Assembly (NCBI RefSeq): GCF_902506535.1 | Contig: NZ_LR733826.1 | Location: 651,079-715,078, forward strand | DNA: 64,000 bases | Direction: 5' to 3' | Origin: Pseudomonas sp. 8Z | GTDB lineage: Bacteria; Pseudomonadota; Gammaproteobacteria; Pseudomonadales; Pseudomonadaceae | Shown: positions 17,809 through 25,619 of the stretch, piece by piece | Position numbering within the stretch: position 1 is the first letter of the stretch | Layout of the letters: every line of letters begins with the position of its first letter | Translations under genes and position numbers: made by a program | The notes under the pieces: model-generated | Told to the model about the DNA's origin: nothing | Databases searched by the model: none | The model's input: only the letters and a program-made list of their open reading frames with translations

Positions 17809-18066
17809 CAAAAACAGCTATTGGTATTGCCTGACACTTGCGTGTCGAACGTCGTGGATCGCGACCCGCTTTCACTAACTGATGCACTCAAGAGTCGCAG
17901 CGTTGGCATAACGCGCTCTATTCGCCATCCGCATCTGGAAGTACTAAAACTGTTGAAGTGTTGTTAGCGGCACACTCGGTGCACATGCTGTAAATGAGTA
18001 TTTTTTAGCTTGTAACAAAACAGCGGCACCACAGTTATTTTTTAACTGCCTGCTGGAACGTACGGG
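17809..18066. other. Gene-free stretch between the TRAP and FAH operons
   Basis: Apart from the palindrome at 17790-17808, the 319 bases from 17748 to 18066 show no gene or strong hairpin. The AT-rich part around 17990-18045 may include the 3' untranslated region of the 18067 gene. Confidence 0.45.
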
Positions 18067-18762
18067 TCAGCCAGCACTTCCCTCCGTTTGGCAGCGCGTA
18101 TACTCCAAATGGTAAAGCGTGGCTTCCGAAACCGCTGACTTACCACCCAAAAGCTGCTGCAGCTCGGCAGCAAATAATTCGCCCGCCGCACTGACATAGT
18201 CCGACGCACAGCCTTCGATCATGACAATCCAGGCCGGTATTTGTGTGCCTTCGGCGCGAGCCTTTTTCTCAGCGGTTTCAACCTTGCTGATAGCCTCATC
18301 GGCCACACACAGGTGCACGCCTGTAATACCCTGCTGATTAGCCATGGGCGCAAGTACGCGTTGACACAAAGCATCAGCCACAGATTGATGCTGCTCTTCG
18401 GCAACATCAAACCGAGCCGTCAAGAGATACGCTCCTTGCCCTACTCCGCTGCTGAACGCTACTTGGCAGATCGACCGTGCCACGTTGCGATAAGACTTGA
18501 CCGACTGCTGAGTCCATGGGGTTGGGGCGTTGAGCCGAGCCAGATAATCCGGCCCGCCCAACACTTGCACGGTTTCTGCCTCATAGAGGTTGAAATAGGT
18601 CGGCCCTGCATTTAGAGCGATATATCGGCGTCCGCGCAGAAAACCCGGAATGGCGGCCCGCTCAGGCATGTGCTCACGGTTATGCCACTCATAGAACTCG
18701 TCCCGCGCCTCGGGCAAAAGGTCATGCCAGATCGCAACGACACCTGTTCCTGCAAAACTCAT
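18067..18762 (-). CDS. Uncharacterised protein, possible dimeric alpha-beta barrel fold
   Basis: A 231-residue protein without signal peptide or membrane segments. The N-terminal part (DEFYEWHNREHMPERAAIPGFLRGRRYIAL) resembles EthD-like or ABM-like dimeric alpha-beta barrels, with the WHNREHMPER histidine pair as the most striking motif. A similar half appears to recur in the C-terminal part. No function is assigned. It is the last gene of an iclR-hydratase-FAH operon and starts 22 bases after the FAH gene stop, so a catabolic side role is possible. Confidence 0.7.
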   Translation of the reverse strand: MSFAGTGVVAIWHDLLPEARDEFYEWHNREHMPERAAIPGFLRGRRYIALNAGPTYFNLYEAETVQVLGGPDYLARLNAPTPWTQQSVKSYRNVARSICQVAFSSGVGQGAYLLTARFDVAEEQHQSVADALCQRVLAPMANQQGITGVHLCVADEAISKVETAEKKARAEGTQIPAWIVMIEGCASDYVSAAGELFAAELQQLLGGKSAVSEATLYHLEYTRCQTEGSAG

Positions 18763-18783
18763 AAAGTTCTCCTTTAGCCAGAG

Positions 18784-19677
18784 TTAGTTCACGCCGGGAT
18801 GACGACCGCCAACCCAGGCTGCACCCATTTCTGCAACGTAAGGCACCACGGTCTGTAGCTGTTCACCCAAGCCTTGGCCGCCTACGCGCATGATGTCGCC
18901 TGCCTTGAGAAATACCGGTGGTTTCTGCCCAAGACCCACGCCGGGCGGCGTACCAGTGATGACGACATCACCTGCCATTAGCGGCATGAAACGGCTGAGA
19001 TACGCGACGATATGTGCAACGCTGAAAATCATCGTGCGGGTATTGCCGGTCTGAAGGCGCTTGCCATTCACGTCGAGCCAGAGATCAAGCGCCTGCGGAT
19101 CAGCAATCTCGTCACGAGTGACCAGCCAAGGCCCCAGTGGCGCGAAAGAAAAACCGCTTTTCCCTTTTGTCCACTGACCTTCGTATTCAAGCTGATAAGC
19201 CCGTTCGGAAACGTCATTGGCGAGGCAATAACCGGCAATGTGATTCAGTGCCTGTGACTCTTCAATCTGCCAAGCAGGCGTGCCGATGACGATGGCCAGC
19301 TCTACTTCCCAGTCAAGTTTGTAAGCATCCGTTGGAAGAATGACCGGATCGTTGGGGCCGCTTATGGAAGCGGTGTGCTTGTTGAAGACCACCGGCTGGC
19401 TGGGGATTGGTGTATCCGTTTCCGCTGCGTGGTCAGAGTAGTTCAGGCCAATGCAGATCAGATTCGGCACATTCCCCACACAAGGTCCGAGGCGAGTGCC
19501 AGGTGCAACCATCGGGAGTGTTTCAACGTCAACCGCACGCAGTCTTTCCAGTACTGCAGGGGCCAGAGCCGACGCGTCGATGTCATCGACAATGCCGGAA
19601 AGATCCCGCACGGATCCTTTTGAATCCAAAATGCCTGGCTGTTCCTGCCCTGGCAAACCAAAACGTACTAAGCGCAT
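18784..19677 (-). CDS. Fumarylacetoacetate hydrolase family protein (ureidoglycolate lyase/LRA6-like branch)
   Basis: A 297-residue FAH-fold enzyme. The metal site is visible as the E-x-E of LDWEVELAIVIG plus the aspartate of YCLANDVSER, and GDVVITGTPPGVGLGQKP is the conserved C-terminal loop. This branch includes 2,4-diketo-3-deoxy-acid hydrolases of L-fucose and L-rhamnose breakdown and proteins labelled ureidoglycolate lyase. Given the neighbours, cleavage or dehydration of a keto-acid intermediate is likely; the exact substrate is unknown. Adjacent genes are spaced by 3 and 21 bases, supporting an operon. Confidence 0.87.
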   Translation of the reverse strand: MRLVRFGLPGQEQPGILDSKGSVRDLSGIVDDIDASALAPAVLERLRAVDVETLPMVAPGTRLGPCVGNVPNLICIGLNYSDHAAETDTPIPSQPVVFNKHTASISGPNDPVILPTDAYKLDWEVELAIVIGTPAWQIEESQALNHIAGYCLANDVSERAYQLEYEGQWTKGKSGFSFAPLGPWLVTRDEIADPQALDLWLDVNGKRLQTGNTRTMIFSVAHIVAYLSRFMPLMAGDVVITGTPPGVGLGQKPPVFLKAGDIMRVGGQGLGEQLQTVVPYVAEMGAAWVGGRHPGVN

Positions 19678-19680
19678 GTA

Positions 19681-20478
19681 TTACTCCTCCTGCGTTGAAA
19701 AATGGACAGCCAATGAGCCTATGTCACCAAATTGCACATGCAGTGGCTGGTTGACAGGCACATCGAGAACGCCTGCATAGGATCCGGTGATAACCACTTG
19801 TCCGGCCTGCAGCCCTATCCCGTTTGTCGATAAGAAATTGGCCAGCCATACAATCGGAGGTAATGGCCCTCCATCCGGATGATGGCCCTGGATGTTGAAT
19901 AGCTCGGCTTTTACATCGCTCAGCCTGATGTGCAGCTGAGAGGGCATGCCTGCGTCACGCGGCAGATTGATGCGAGGCCCTAGAACAAGGCCATGATTGA
20001 ACAGACCGTCTGCAAGCAATTGCTCGAAAGGCAGCGCCTTGGGATCGCCATAGCGGCAATCAATGACCTCCAAGGCAATATGTACGTGGCCGATCGCAGC
20101 AATGATTTGCTCAGCCGTATAAGCCTCGGCACGAGCGGGCAAGTCATGGGACAACACACATGCAAGCTCAGGCTCGATGCGAGCGTGCTCAGTGCCAGCA
20201 GGTAACTGGTAGCGTTCGCCCTGCACAATGCTGCGGCTATAGATTGGGGCAACGATCCACTTATCAGCCGGAGGGAGCGCGCACTTCCAGCCACCCACGG
20301 TTTCCCCGGCCAATGACCCTACTCGCTGTTGTACTGCAAAGCCTTGCGCAAGACTGGTGGGCATACTCGAAGCGGGCAGGGATGCCAGCCGAATACCCTC
20401 CTGGCGCGCTCGAACCAATGCCGCAGCAGCGTCCTCCAGTTCTGGCGTGATCTCGGCTCGAGGCGCGTATCGAGTCAT
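19681..20478 (-). CDS. 2-keto-4-pentenoate hydratase family protein (MhpD-like)
   Basis: A 265-residue protein of the MhpD branch of the FAH superfamily. The metal ligands appear as E-x-E in ARIEPELACVLSHDLP and as the aspartate of ALEVIDCRYGD. Relatives add water to 2-hydroxy-dienoates or decarboxylate oxalocrotonate. The ATG at 20478 is chosen because it overlaps the iclR stop (ATGA) and has a GGAGGG site upstream; the longer frame only adds residues mirroring iclR. It likely acts with the FAH protein encoded next to it. Confidence 0.85.
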   Translation of the reverse strand: MTRYAPRAEITPELEDAAAALVRARQEGIRLASLPASSMPTSLAQGFAVQQRVGSLAGETVGGWKCALPPADKWIVAPIYSRSIVQGERYQLPAGTEHARIEPELACVLSHDLPARAEAYTAEQIIAAIGHVHIALEVIDCRYGDPKALPFEQLLADGLFNHGLVLGPRINLPRDAGMPSQLHIRLSDVKAELFNIQGHHPDGGPLPPIVWLANFLSTNGIGLQAGQVVITGSYAGVLDVPVNQPLHVQFGDIGSLAVHFSTQEE

Positions 20479-21281
20479 ACGCCCTCCGGATGCATGTTGT
20501 GCTGACGCGGCCAAACCGTACCCAGCTTGTCGGCCGCATCCGTCAACAGGGCGTAAAACTCGTCATAACGCTCGGGCTGCATCCGCAAGACCGGGCCAGC
20601 AATACTCATCGTACCGACCACAGTGCCGGACGGAATCATCCTGACCGGTACGGCGATGGCCCACACGCCAGCCTCAGCCTCTTCAACAACAAGGCCGTAA
20701 CCGCGAGTTCTGGTCAGCGCAAGATCGGCCACCAGGCGCTCTATGCTGCTGATCGCTTTCGGCCCCTGCTCTACGCCGGAATTAGCCTTGCCGAGACCGC
20801 TACACAACGCGTACTCAACGGCCAACTCATCAGACATTGTCGCCAACCAGGCTTTGCCATTGGCGGTGGCGTAGAGATTGATGGGTTGATCCATGGCCGG
20901 CGAATACATGAGCCCCGGCGCAGCGCCTTGGGCCGAAGACAACCAGGACAAACCATCCCCATTGACCACCGTAAGCCGTACCAACTCCTGGCTCAGTGCA
21001 GCCACCTGTTCAATGATTGGCTGTACCAATTCAGGCAGACCGATGCCGTGCAAGTAGCTCTGCCCCAGCAGCGATAACTTCAGCGTCAGACGGTACTGCG
21101 AAGTCGCTTCATCCTGCTCGGCCCAACCCTGCTCGACCAATTGAGCCAGCACTCGGTGAGCAGGTCCCTTCTCCAACCCCAGTTCGGCAGCGATATCAGA
21201 CATGCGCATCCAGCGTGCCTCGCGAGCGAGGAGCTCGATGGCCTCCAGACAGCGATCCACAGCGCCTTTGACGACTCTCAT
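20475..21281 (-). CDS. IclR-family transcriptional regulator
   Basis: A 268-residue regulator with an N-terminal winged helix-turn-helix (RWMRMSDIAAELGLEKGPAHRVLAQLVEQGW) and a C-terminal effector domain. The ATG at 21281 gives the normal N terminus; the longer frame from 21347 crosses the palindrome at 21330-21348. That palindrome lies about 50 bases upstream of the start, and a matching one precedes the TRAP operon, so autoregulation and control of uptake are likely. It is the first gene of the operon with the hydratase and FAH genes. The effector is probably the substrate or an intermediate. Confidence 0.9.
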   Translation of the reverse strand: MRVVKGAVDRCLEAIELLAREARWMRMSDIAAELGLEKGPAHRVLAQLVEQGWAEQDEATSQYRLTLKLSLLGQSYLHGIGLPELVQPIIEQVAALSQELVRLTVVNGDGLSWLSSAQGAAPGLMYSPAMDQPINLYATANGKAWLATMSDELAVEYALCSGLGKANSGVEQGPKAISSIERLVADLALTRTRGYGLVVEEAEAGVWAIAVPVRMIPSGTVVGTMSIAGPVLRMQPERYDEFYALLTDAADKLGTVWPRQHNMHPEGV

Positions 21282-21329
21282 TTTTCTCAACTGACCTTTG
21301 ACAATGATAAGAATTTGAGCAAAGTTCTT

Positions 21330-21348
21330 ATTGGAACAGCGTTCCAAT
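21330..21348. promoter_or_regulatory. IclR-type operator before the iclR operon
   Basis: ATTGGAAC and GTTCCAAT form a perfect palindrome around AGC, about 50 bases upstream of the iclR start codon at 21281. The spacing and sequence match the palindrome before the TRAP operon. Confidence 0.68.
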
Positions 21349-21600
21349 ACTATGTGGCTGGCGACAAATTAGTCAAACCCGCTGATTTCCCTACGGCCAT
21401 CACAGCAATCTGAGCTCACTTTCGATATGCCTGGCGAACCAGAGAAGCAGCCACAACCGGCCACATACCCGGCATCACCGCCAGGCGTGCACATTGTGGA
21501 TATAGAAACCAAATCGGTCCTGGCTGGGCTGCGTCATCAAGGCTCGCCGGAAGGTGCTCAGTCGTTACGGGAGTGCCAGGCTGCAATCACCCAACTGCAT
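21349..21600. other. Unassigned stretch between iclR promoter and the XylX-like gene
   Basis: About 250 bases downstream of the XylX-like gene stop and upstream of the iclR operon. Short frames occur on both strands but none could be matched to a family. No clear terminator is visible. Confidence 0.4.
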
Positions 21601-22779
21601 CTACAGAAGTCCGCGAGCGGCAAGATTGCGCATCATGGCCCGGAGACCGAAGGTCCAGGGAGCCGCCTCATGACTGTAAGTAACCGTATTGTGCAGCGTG
21701 CCCAGCAACGAGCTGCCTATGCTCACTCTGTCACCTTGCTTATGGGTAAACCCGCTACCTGGTTCTCCACGATCCTGAGTGGGCGCAAACAAAGTTCCAA
21801 GAAAAAGCATGAAACCGTCGGGGTACTGATGATCCCCACCGACCGTCTGAGCAACCAGATCCAGCGGATCGCGACTGATCAGCGCCATCGAACTACTTCC
21901 CTGGAGTGTAAAGTCGTCATCACCCTGAACGTGCAGATCGACCACGCAGTTGCGCACGTCATCAATCGTGAAGGTCTCATCGAAAAGACGAATAAACGGG
22001 CCAATAGCGCAGGAAGCGTTGTTGTCCTTAGCCTTGCTCAGCAGCAGTGCGCTACGGCCTTCGAAATCTCGCAAATTGACGTCGTTACCCAGCGTCACTC
22101 CGTGCACATGACCACGGCTATTCACGGCAAGCACGACCTCTGGCTCAGGATTATTCCATTCGGACTTGCCGTGGATTCCTACTTGGCTACCACTACCGAC
22201 AGCAGACAGCACCGGCGCCTTGGTGAAAATCTCTGCATCCGGACCGATCCCCACCTCCAGGTATTGCGACCACATCCCCTGCTTGATCAACACACCTTTG
22301 AGGCGCACCGACTCTGGCGAACCTGGCTTGATTGCGCGCAAGTTATCGCCGATTGCCTCATGCACCAACCGACGAACACTTTCGGCTTTGGCGGCATCCC
22401 CCTTGGCCTGCTCTTCAATTACCCGCTCGATCATGCTCGAAGCGAACGTCACCCCAGCGGCCTTGATCACCTGCAAGTCTACAGGCGGCAGCAGAACCGC
22501 CTTACCGGGATCGGCATGACTCCCCGTATTACCAAGCAGTTCTTCGACAGACCCGATGTACCTACCCTGAGCCTGACGCACTGCGAACAAAGGCGAATCC
22601 CGCTCAAGCAACTCGCTGAGGGTTGCAAAGTCATCGGAAAGGTCGAACACCCCATTCTCACGCAGCACCACCGGAGAAGGCCCGGAAAACTCCCCCGGAA
22701 CCCAAGCTCGGCCAATGAGCGTACCTGCCAAACCATCCTCAGGCAGAGTGTTCTCGCACGTCAATCTCACAGGGGTCAT
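21601..22779 (-). CDS. FAH-superfamily dehydratase, XylX-like (2-keto-3-deoxy-pentonate dehydratase type)
   Basis: A 392-residue FAH-fold protein, longer than the hydrolases next door. The metal site is recognisable in NNPEPEVVLAVNSRGHVHGVTLGNDVNLRDFEG (two Glu and an Asp). The length and N-terminal layout fit the branch that includes Caulobacter XylX, which dehydrates 2-keto-3-deoxyxylonate to 2-oxoglutarate semialdehyde. With the semialdehyde dehydrogenase at 25620 this predicts a Weimberg-type lower pathway. It is transcribed divergently from the LysR gene at 22901. The chirality of the substrate is unknown. Confidence 0.82.
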   Translation of the reverse strand: MTPVRLTCENTLPEDGLAGTLIGRAWVPGEFSGPSPVVLRENGVFDLSDDFATLSELLERDSPLFAVRQAQGRYIGSVEELLGNTGSHADPGKAVLLPPVDLQVIKAAGVTFASSMIERVIEEQAKGDAAKAESVRRLVHEAIGDNLRAIKPGSPESVRLKGVLIKQGMWSQYLEVGIGPDAEIFTKAPVLSAVGSGSQVGIHGKSEWNNPEPEVVLAVNSRGHVHGVTLGNDVNLRDFEGRSALLLSKAKDNNASCAIGPFIRLFDETFTIDDVRNCVVDLHVQGDDDFTLQGSSSMALISRDPLDLVAQTVGGDHQYPDGFMLFLGTLFAPTQDRGEPGSGFTHKQGDRVSIGSSLLGTLHNTVTYSHEAAPWTFGLRAMMRNLAARGLL

Positions 22780-22865
22780 AGGTATTCACATCCGCCAAGT
22801 CATCGATGCACACAAGTTAGTAGGCTCACTCCGAAAATCCCAATGACGAATTCTCACCACTCAAT

Positions 22866-22885
22866 ACCGTTTCGTTATCGATTTA
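22866..22885. promoter_or_regulatory. LysR-type motif, weak copy C
   Basis: Read on the minus strand, this is GATAAC followed by six bases and GTAT, resembling the half-sites of the motif at 12068. It lies about 90 bases upstream of the XylX-like start codon at 22779 and close to the lysR start at 22901, in the divergent region where a LysR site would be expected. Confidence 0.35.
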
Positions 22886-22900
22886 ACAGGCAGGCATTCA

Positions 22901-23887
22901 ATGAATAATGATCAAGTCACATTCACCAGCGTCAGCAAATGGCTGAAGATAAAACACCTGCTGCTAGTCGATACACTGGTCAAAACTCGCAACATGCATA
23001 TAACTGCCGAGCGCATGAATCTGACACAACCCGCCATCAGCAAAATGCTGCGCGACTTAGAATCACTCTTAGGATTCCCCCTGTTTGAGCGCCAAACACG
23101 CAACATGATGCCCACCGAACTCGGAGAGTTCGTGGCCCGCTATGCGCGTATCACCCTGGACGACACCCAATCATTCGTGGAACAGATCAACAAATTGCGA
23201 AGAGGCGGTCACGGTCATATAAAAGTTGGTGCCATATTTGCCGCGACCTCAATTGTATTGCCTGATGCTATCGCAAAAATAAAACTCGAACGCCCAATGC
23301 TGTCTATCGAAGTGATTGAGCAAACCAGCAATCAGCTACTGGAAATGCTTGAGCATAAGAAGCTCGATGTCATCATTGCTCGATTTACGGAAAACAGCCA
23401 CTCACAACTTTTCGAATTTACCGCACTGGGACCAGAGCCTTTTTGCCTCGTCGCGAACAGCAGACACCCTCTTTGCCAACTAAGCCAAATTGACACCGAA
23501 ACCCTTACTCACTGGCCTTGGGTCATGTACCCCCTCCACACGCCCATTCGACAACGCATGGAGAGTGCTTTCAAAAAATTCAATATCACGCCACCAAGCA
23601 ACACGGTGGAGACAATCTCAATGCAAACATTTCTGCAACTGCTTCAGTCTGGACCGATGATCGCCATGCTTCCAGAATCCATGGTTCAGTCACAACTTCA
23701 AAGTGGTCAGTTCAAGATTTTAAATACGCCCTTCCAAGTCGCTCCCCAGGAGTACGGGGTTATCACCCGCCGGGATGAAAAACTTTCAGAGCCGACCCAA
23801 AGATTTATCGAGACCTTGCTGGAGTTCGCGCAAAACCGTCACGCACACTTAAAAAAAACAGGCCACAGCGAACTCGGCGAAGATTAA
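22901..23887 (+). CDS. LysR-family transcriptional regulator
   Basis: A 328-residue LysR regulator. The helix-turn-helix lies at residues 25-65 (MHITAERMNLTQPAISKMLRDLES), followed by the linker and an effector-binding domain. It is divergent from the XylX-like gene and directly upstream of the dehydratase/dehydrogenase genes. The conserved motif at 23892-23930 starts five bases after its stop, and a related motif lies near its start. It is the most likely regulator of the pentonate-type pathway genes on both sides. Confidence 0.92.
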   Translation: MNNDQVTFTSVSKWLKIKHLLLVDTLVKTRNMHITAERMNLTQPAISKMLRDLESLLGFPLFERQTRNMMPTELGEFVARYARITLDDTQSFVEQINKLRRGGHGHIKVGAIFAATSIVLPDAIAKIKLERPMLSIEVIEQTSNQLLEMLEHKKLDVIIARFTENSHSQLFEFTALGPEPFCLVANSRHPLCQLSQIDTETLTHWPWVMYPLHTPIRQRMESAFKKFNITPPSNTVETISMQTFLQLLQSGPMIAMLPESMVQSQLQSGQFKILNTPFQVAPQEYGVITRRDEKLSEPTQRFIETLLEFAQNRHAHLKKTGHSELGED

Positions 23888-23891
23888 TGAG

Positions 23892-23930
23892 GAAAAGTTA
23901 TCGAGCAATCGAAAGGTCTCATTGGGCAGC
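23892..23930 (+). promoter_or_regulatory. LysR-type motif, copy B
   Basis: Contains GTTATC at 23897-23902 and ends with CATTGGGCAGC. It matches copy A at 12075-12112 at about 31 of 38 positions. AATGAG at 23886 and CTCATT at 23918 also form an outer inverted repeat. GTTATC lies about 111 bases upstream of the ATG at 24014, close to the 107 bases seen between copy A and the AraD1 remnant start. Confidence 0.5.
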
Positions 23931-24013
23931 TACTACGACCAATCCTATAGTGCCTGCACAAAAGCGCGGCGCTGATGGCAACCGCACACCACTTAGCAAG
24001 CAGCGAGTATGCA

Positions 24014-25561
24014 ATGGAACTAATCGTGAAAACCGGCGCAGCGCCCGTACTGCGCCTAAACCCGCTGGACGATGTGCTGATTGCACGTCGGCCGCTGCTC
24101 GCAGGCGAAGTTCTTGAGCAAGTTGGCCTGACCATCGACCAAGCGATTGCCGAGGGCCACAAGGTCGCCTCGCGGCATATCGATGCGGGGCAACCGGTTA
24201 GGCGTTACGGCCAAATTATTGGCTTCGCCACTGCTGACATCGAAGCCGGTGAGCATGTCCATGTGCACAACTTAGGCATGGGTGAATTTACTCGTGACTA
24301 TGCTTTTAGCCACGATGTGAAACCTGAATCCATTAAGAATGAAGCGCCCTCGTTCATGGGCATCATGCGCCCAGATGGTCGGATTGCGACTCGTAATTAC
24401 ATCGGAATCCTCACCTCGGTGAACTGCTCTGCCACTGTGGCCCGGGCCATTGCAGACCATTTTCGCCGAGACATAAACCCCGCAGCGCTGGAAGCTTATC
24501 CAAATGTCGACGGTGTGGTTGCCTTAACACACTCCGCCGGCTGCGCCGTCGATCCAGTCGGCGATGGTTTGAACCTGCTGCGCCGGACGCTAGCCGGCTA
24601 CGCCACGCACGTCAATTTTGCCGCCGTGCTGGTCATTGGTCTCGGTTGCGAGACCAATCAAATAGACTCATTACTTAGCTCGCAGGGATTAGCCCGCAGC
24701 AACACCTTGCGAACATTCAGCATCCAGGACAGCGGCGGTACGTCCAAAGCTATCGCCAGCGGTATCGCCCACGTACAGGAGCTACTCGACGAAGCCAACC
24801 AGATTCAGCGTCAGCCGGTTAGCGCTCGTCATCTGACCGTAGGCCTTCAATGCGGCGGCTCAGATGGCTACTCGGGTATTACGGCCAACCCGGCGCTGGG
24901 CAACGCCGTAGATCGCCTGGTCGCCTGCGGCGGCACCGCGATTCTTTCCGAAACGCCAGAAATCTACGGTGCCGAACATCTGCTAACGCGGCGTGCTGTC
25001 AGCCGAGAGGTTGGAGAAAAACTCATTACTCGCATCCACTGGTGGGAACGCTACTGCGAGCGCATGGGGGCTGAGCTGAATAACAACCCCTCTGCCGGTA
25101 ACAAGGCCGGTGGCCTGACCACTATTCTTGAAAAGTCGCTGGGAGCTGTAGCCAAGGCTGGCTCCAGCAACTTGGTGGATGTCTATGAATACGCCGAAAC
25201 CGTGCGCGCCAATGGGCTTGTATTCATGGACACGCCTGGCTACGACCCCGTTTCGGCGACCGGCCAAGTTGCCGGTGGAGCCAACCTGATCGCATTCACC
25301 ACCGGCCGCGGTTCAGCTTATGGCTGTGCGCCTGCACCGTCCATCAAGCTTGCAACCAATAGCGCCTTGTGGGCCAGACAACGAGAAGACATGGACATCA
25401 ACTGCGGCGAAATCGCCGAAGACACCATGACCATTGAGGCATGTGGAGCGGCAATTTTTGAAATGATGTTACGCATCGCTTCGGGAGAACGCAGCATGAG
25501 CGAGCAGCATGGCTACGGGCAAAACGAGTTCGTACCCTGGCAAATCGGTGCGGTTACATGA
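24014..25561 (+). CDS. UxaA/GarD-family sugar-acid dehydratase
   Basis: A 515-residue protein with an N-terminal SAF domain (PLDDVLIARRPLLAGE, then HKVASRHI) and the large UxaA domain, with conserved segments RNYIGILTSVNCSATVA, LTHSAGCA, GLGCETNQ and LQCGGSDGYSGITANPALG. Relatives dehydrate altronate (UxaA) or galactarate (GarD) using iron; the one-chain SAF plus UxaA layout fits both. The substrate is not decided by sequence. The frame can start at 23975, but the ATG at 24014 matches the homologous N terminus and gives the same spacing from the LysR motif as in copy A. It is followed by the semialdehyde dehydrogenase gene after 58 bases. Confidence 0.87.
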   Translation: MELIVKTGAAPVLRLNPLDDVLIARRPLLAGEVLEQVGLTIDQAIAEGHKVASRHIDAGQPVRRYGQIIGFATADIEAGEHVHVHNLGMGEFTRDYAFSHDVKPESIKNEAPSFMGIMRPDGRIATRNYIGILTSVNCSATVARAIADHFRRDINPAALEAYPNVDGVVALTHSAGCAVDPVGDGLNLLRRTLAGYATHVNFAAVLVIGLGCETNQIDSLLSSQGLARSNTLRTFSIQDSGGTSKAIASGIAHVQELLDEANQIQRQPVSARHLTVGLQCGGSDGYSGITANPALGNAVDRLVACGGTAILSETPEIYGAEHLLTRRAVSREVGEKLITRIHWWERYCERMGAELNNNPSAGNKAGGLTTILEKSLGAVAKAGSSNLVDVYEYAETVRANGLVFMDTPGYDPVSATGQVAGGANLIAFTTGRGSAYGCAPAPSIKLATNSALWARQREDMDINCGEIAEDTMTIEACGAAIFEMMLRIASGERSMSEQHGYGQNEFVPWQIGAVT

Positions 25562-25619
25562 CTGCACACTTCAAATGCCCCGTACAACTGTTTATTGAAC
25601 ATTCAGCCTGGAGAAAACA

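Noticed and set aside
21427..22908. A 493-codon plus-strand frame
   Set aside because: It is antisense to the XylX-like gene, which has intact active-site residues; the composition of the plus-strand product is not protein-like.
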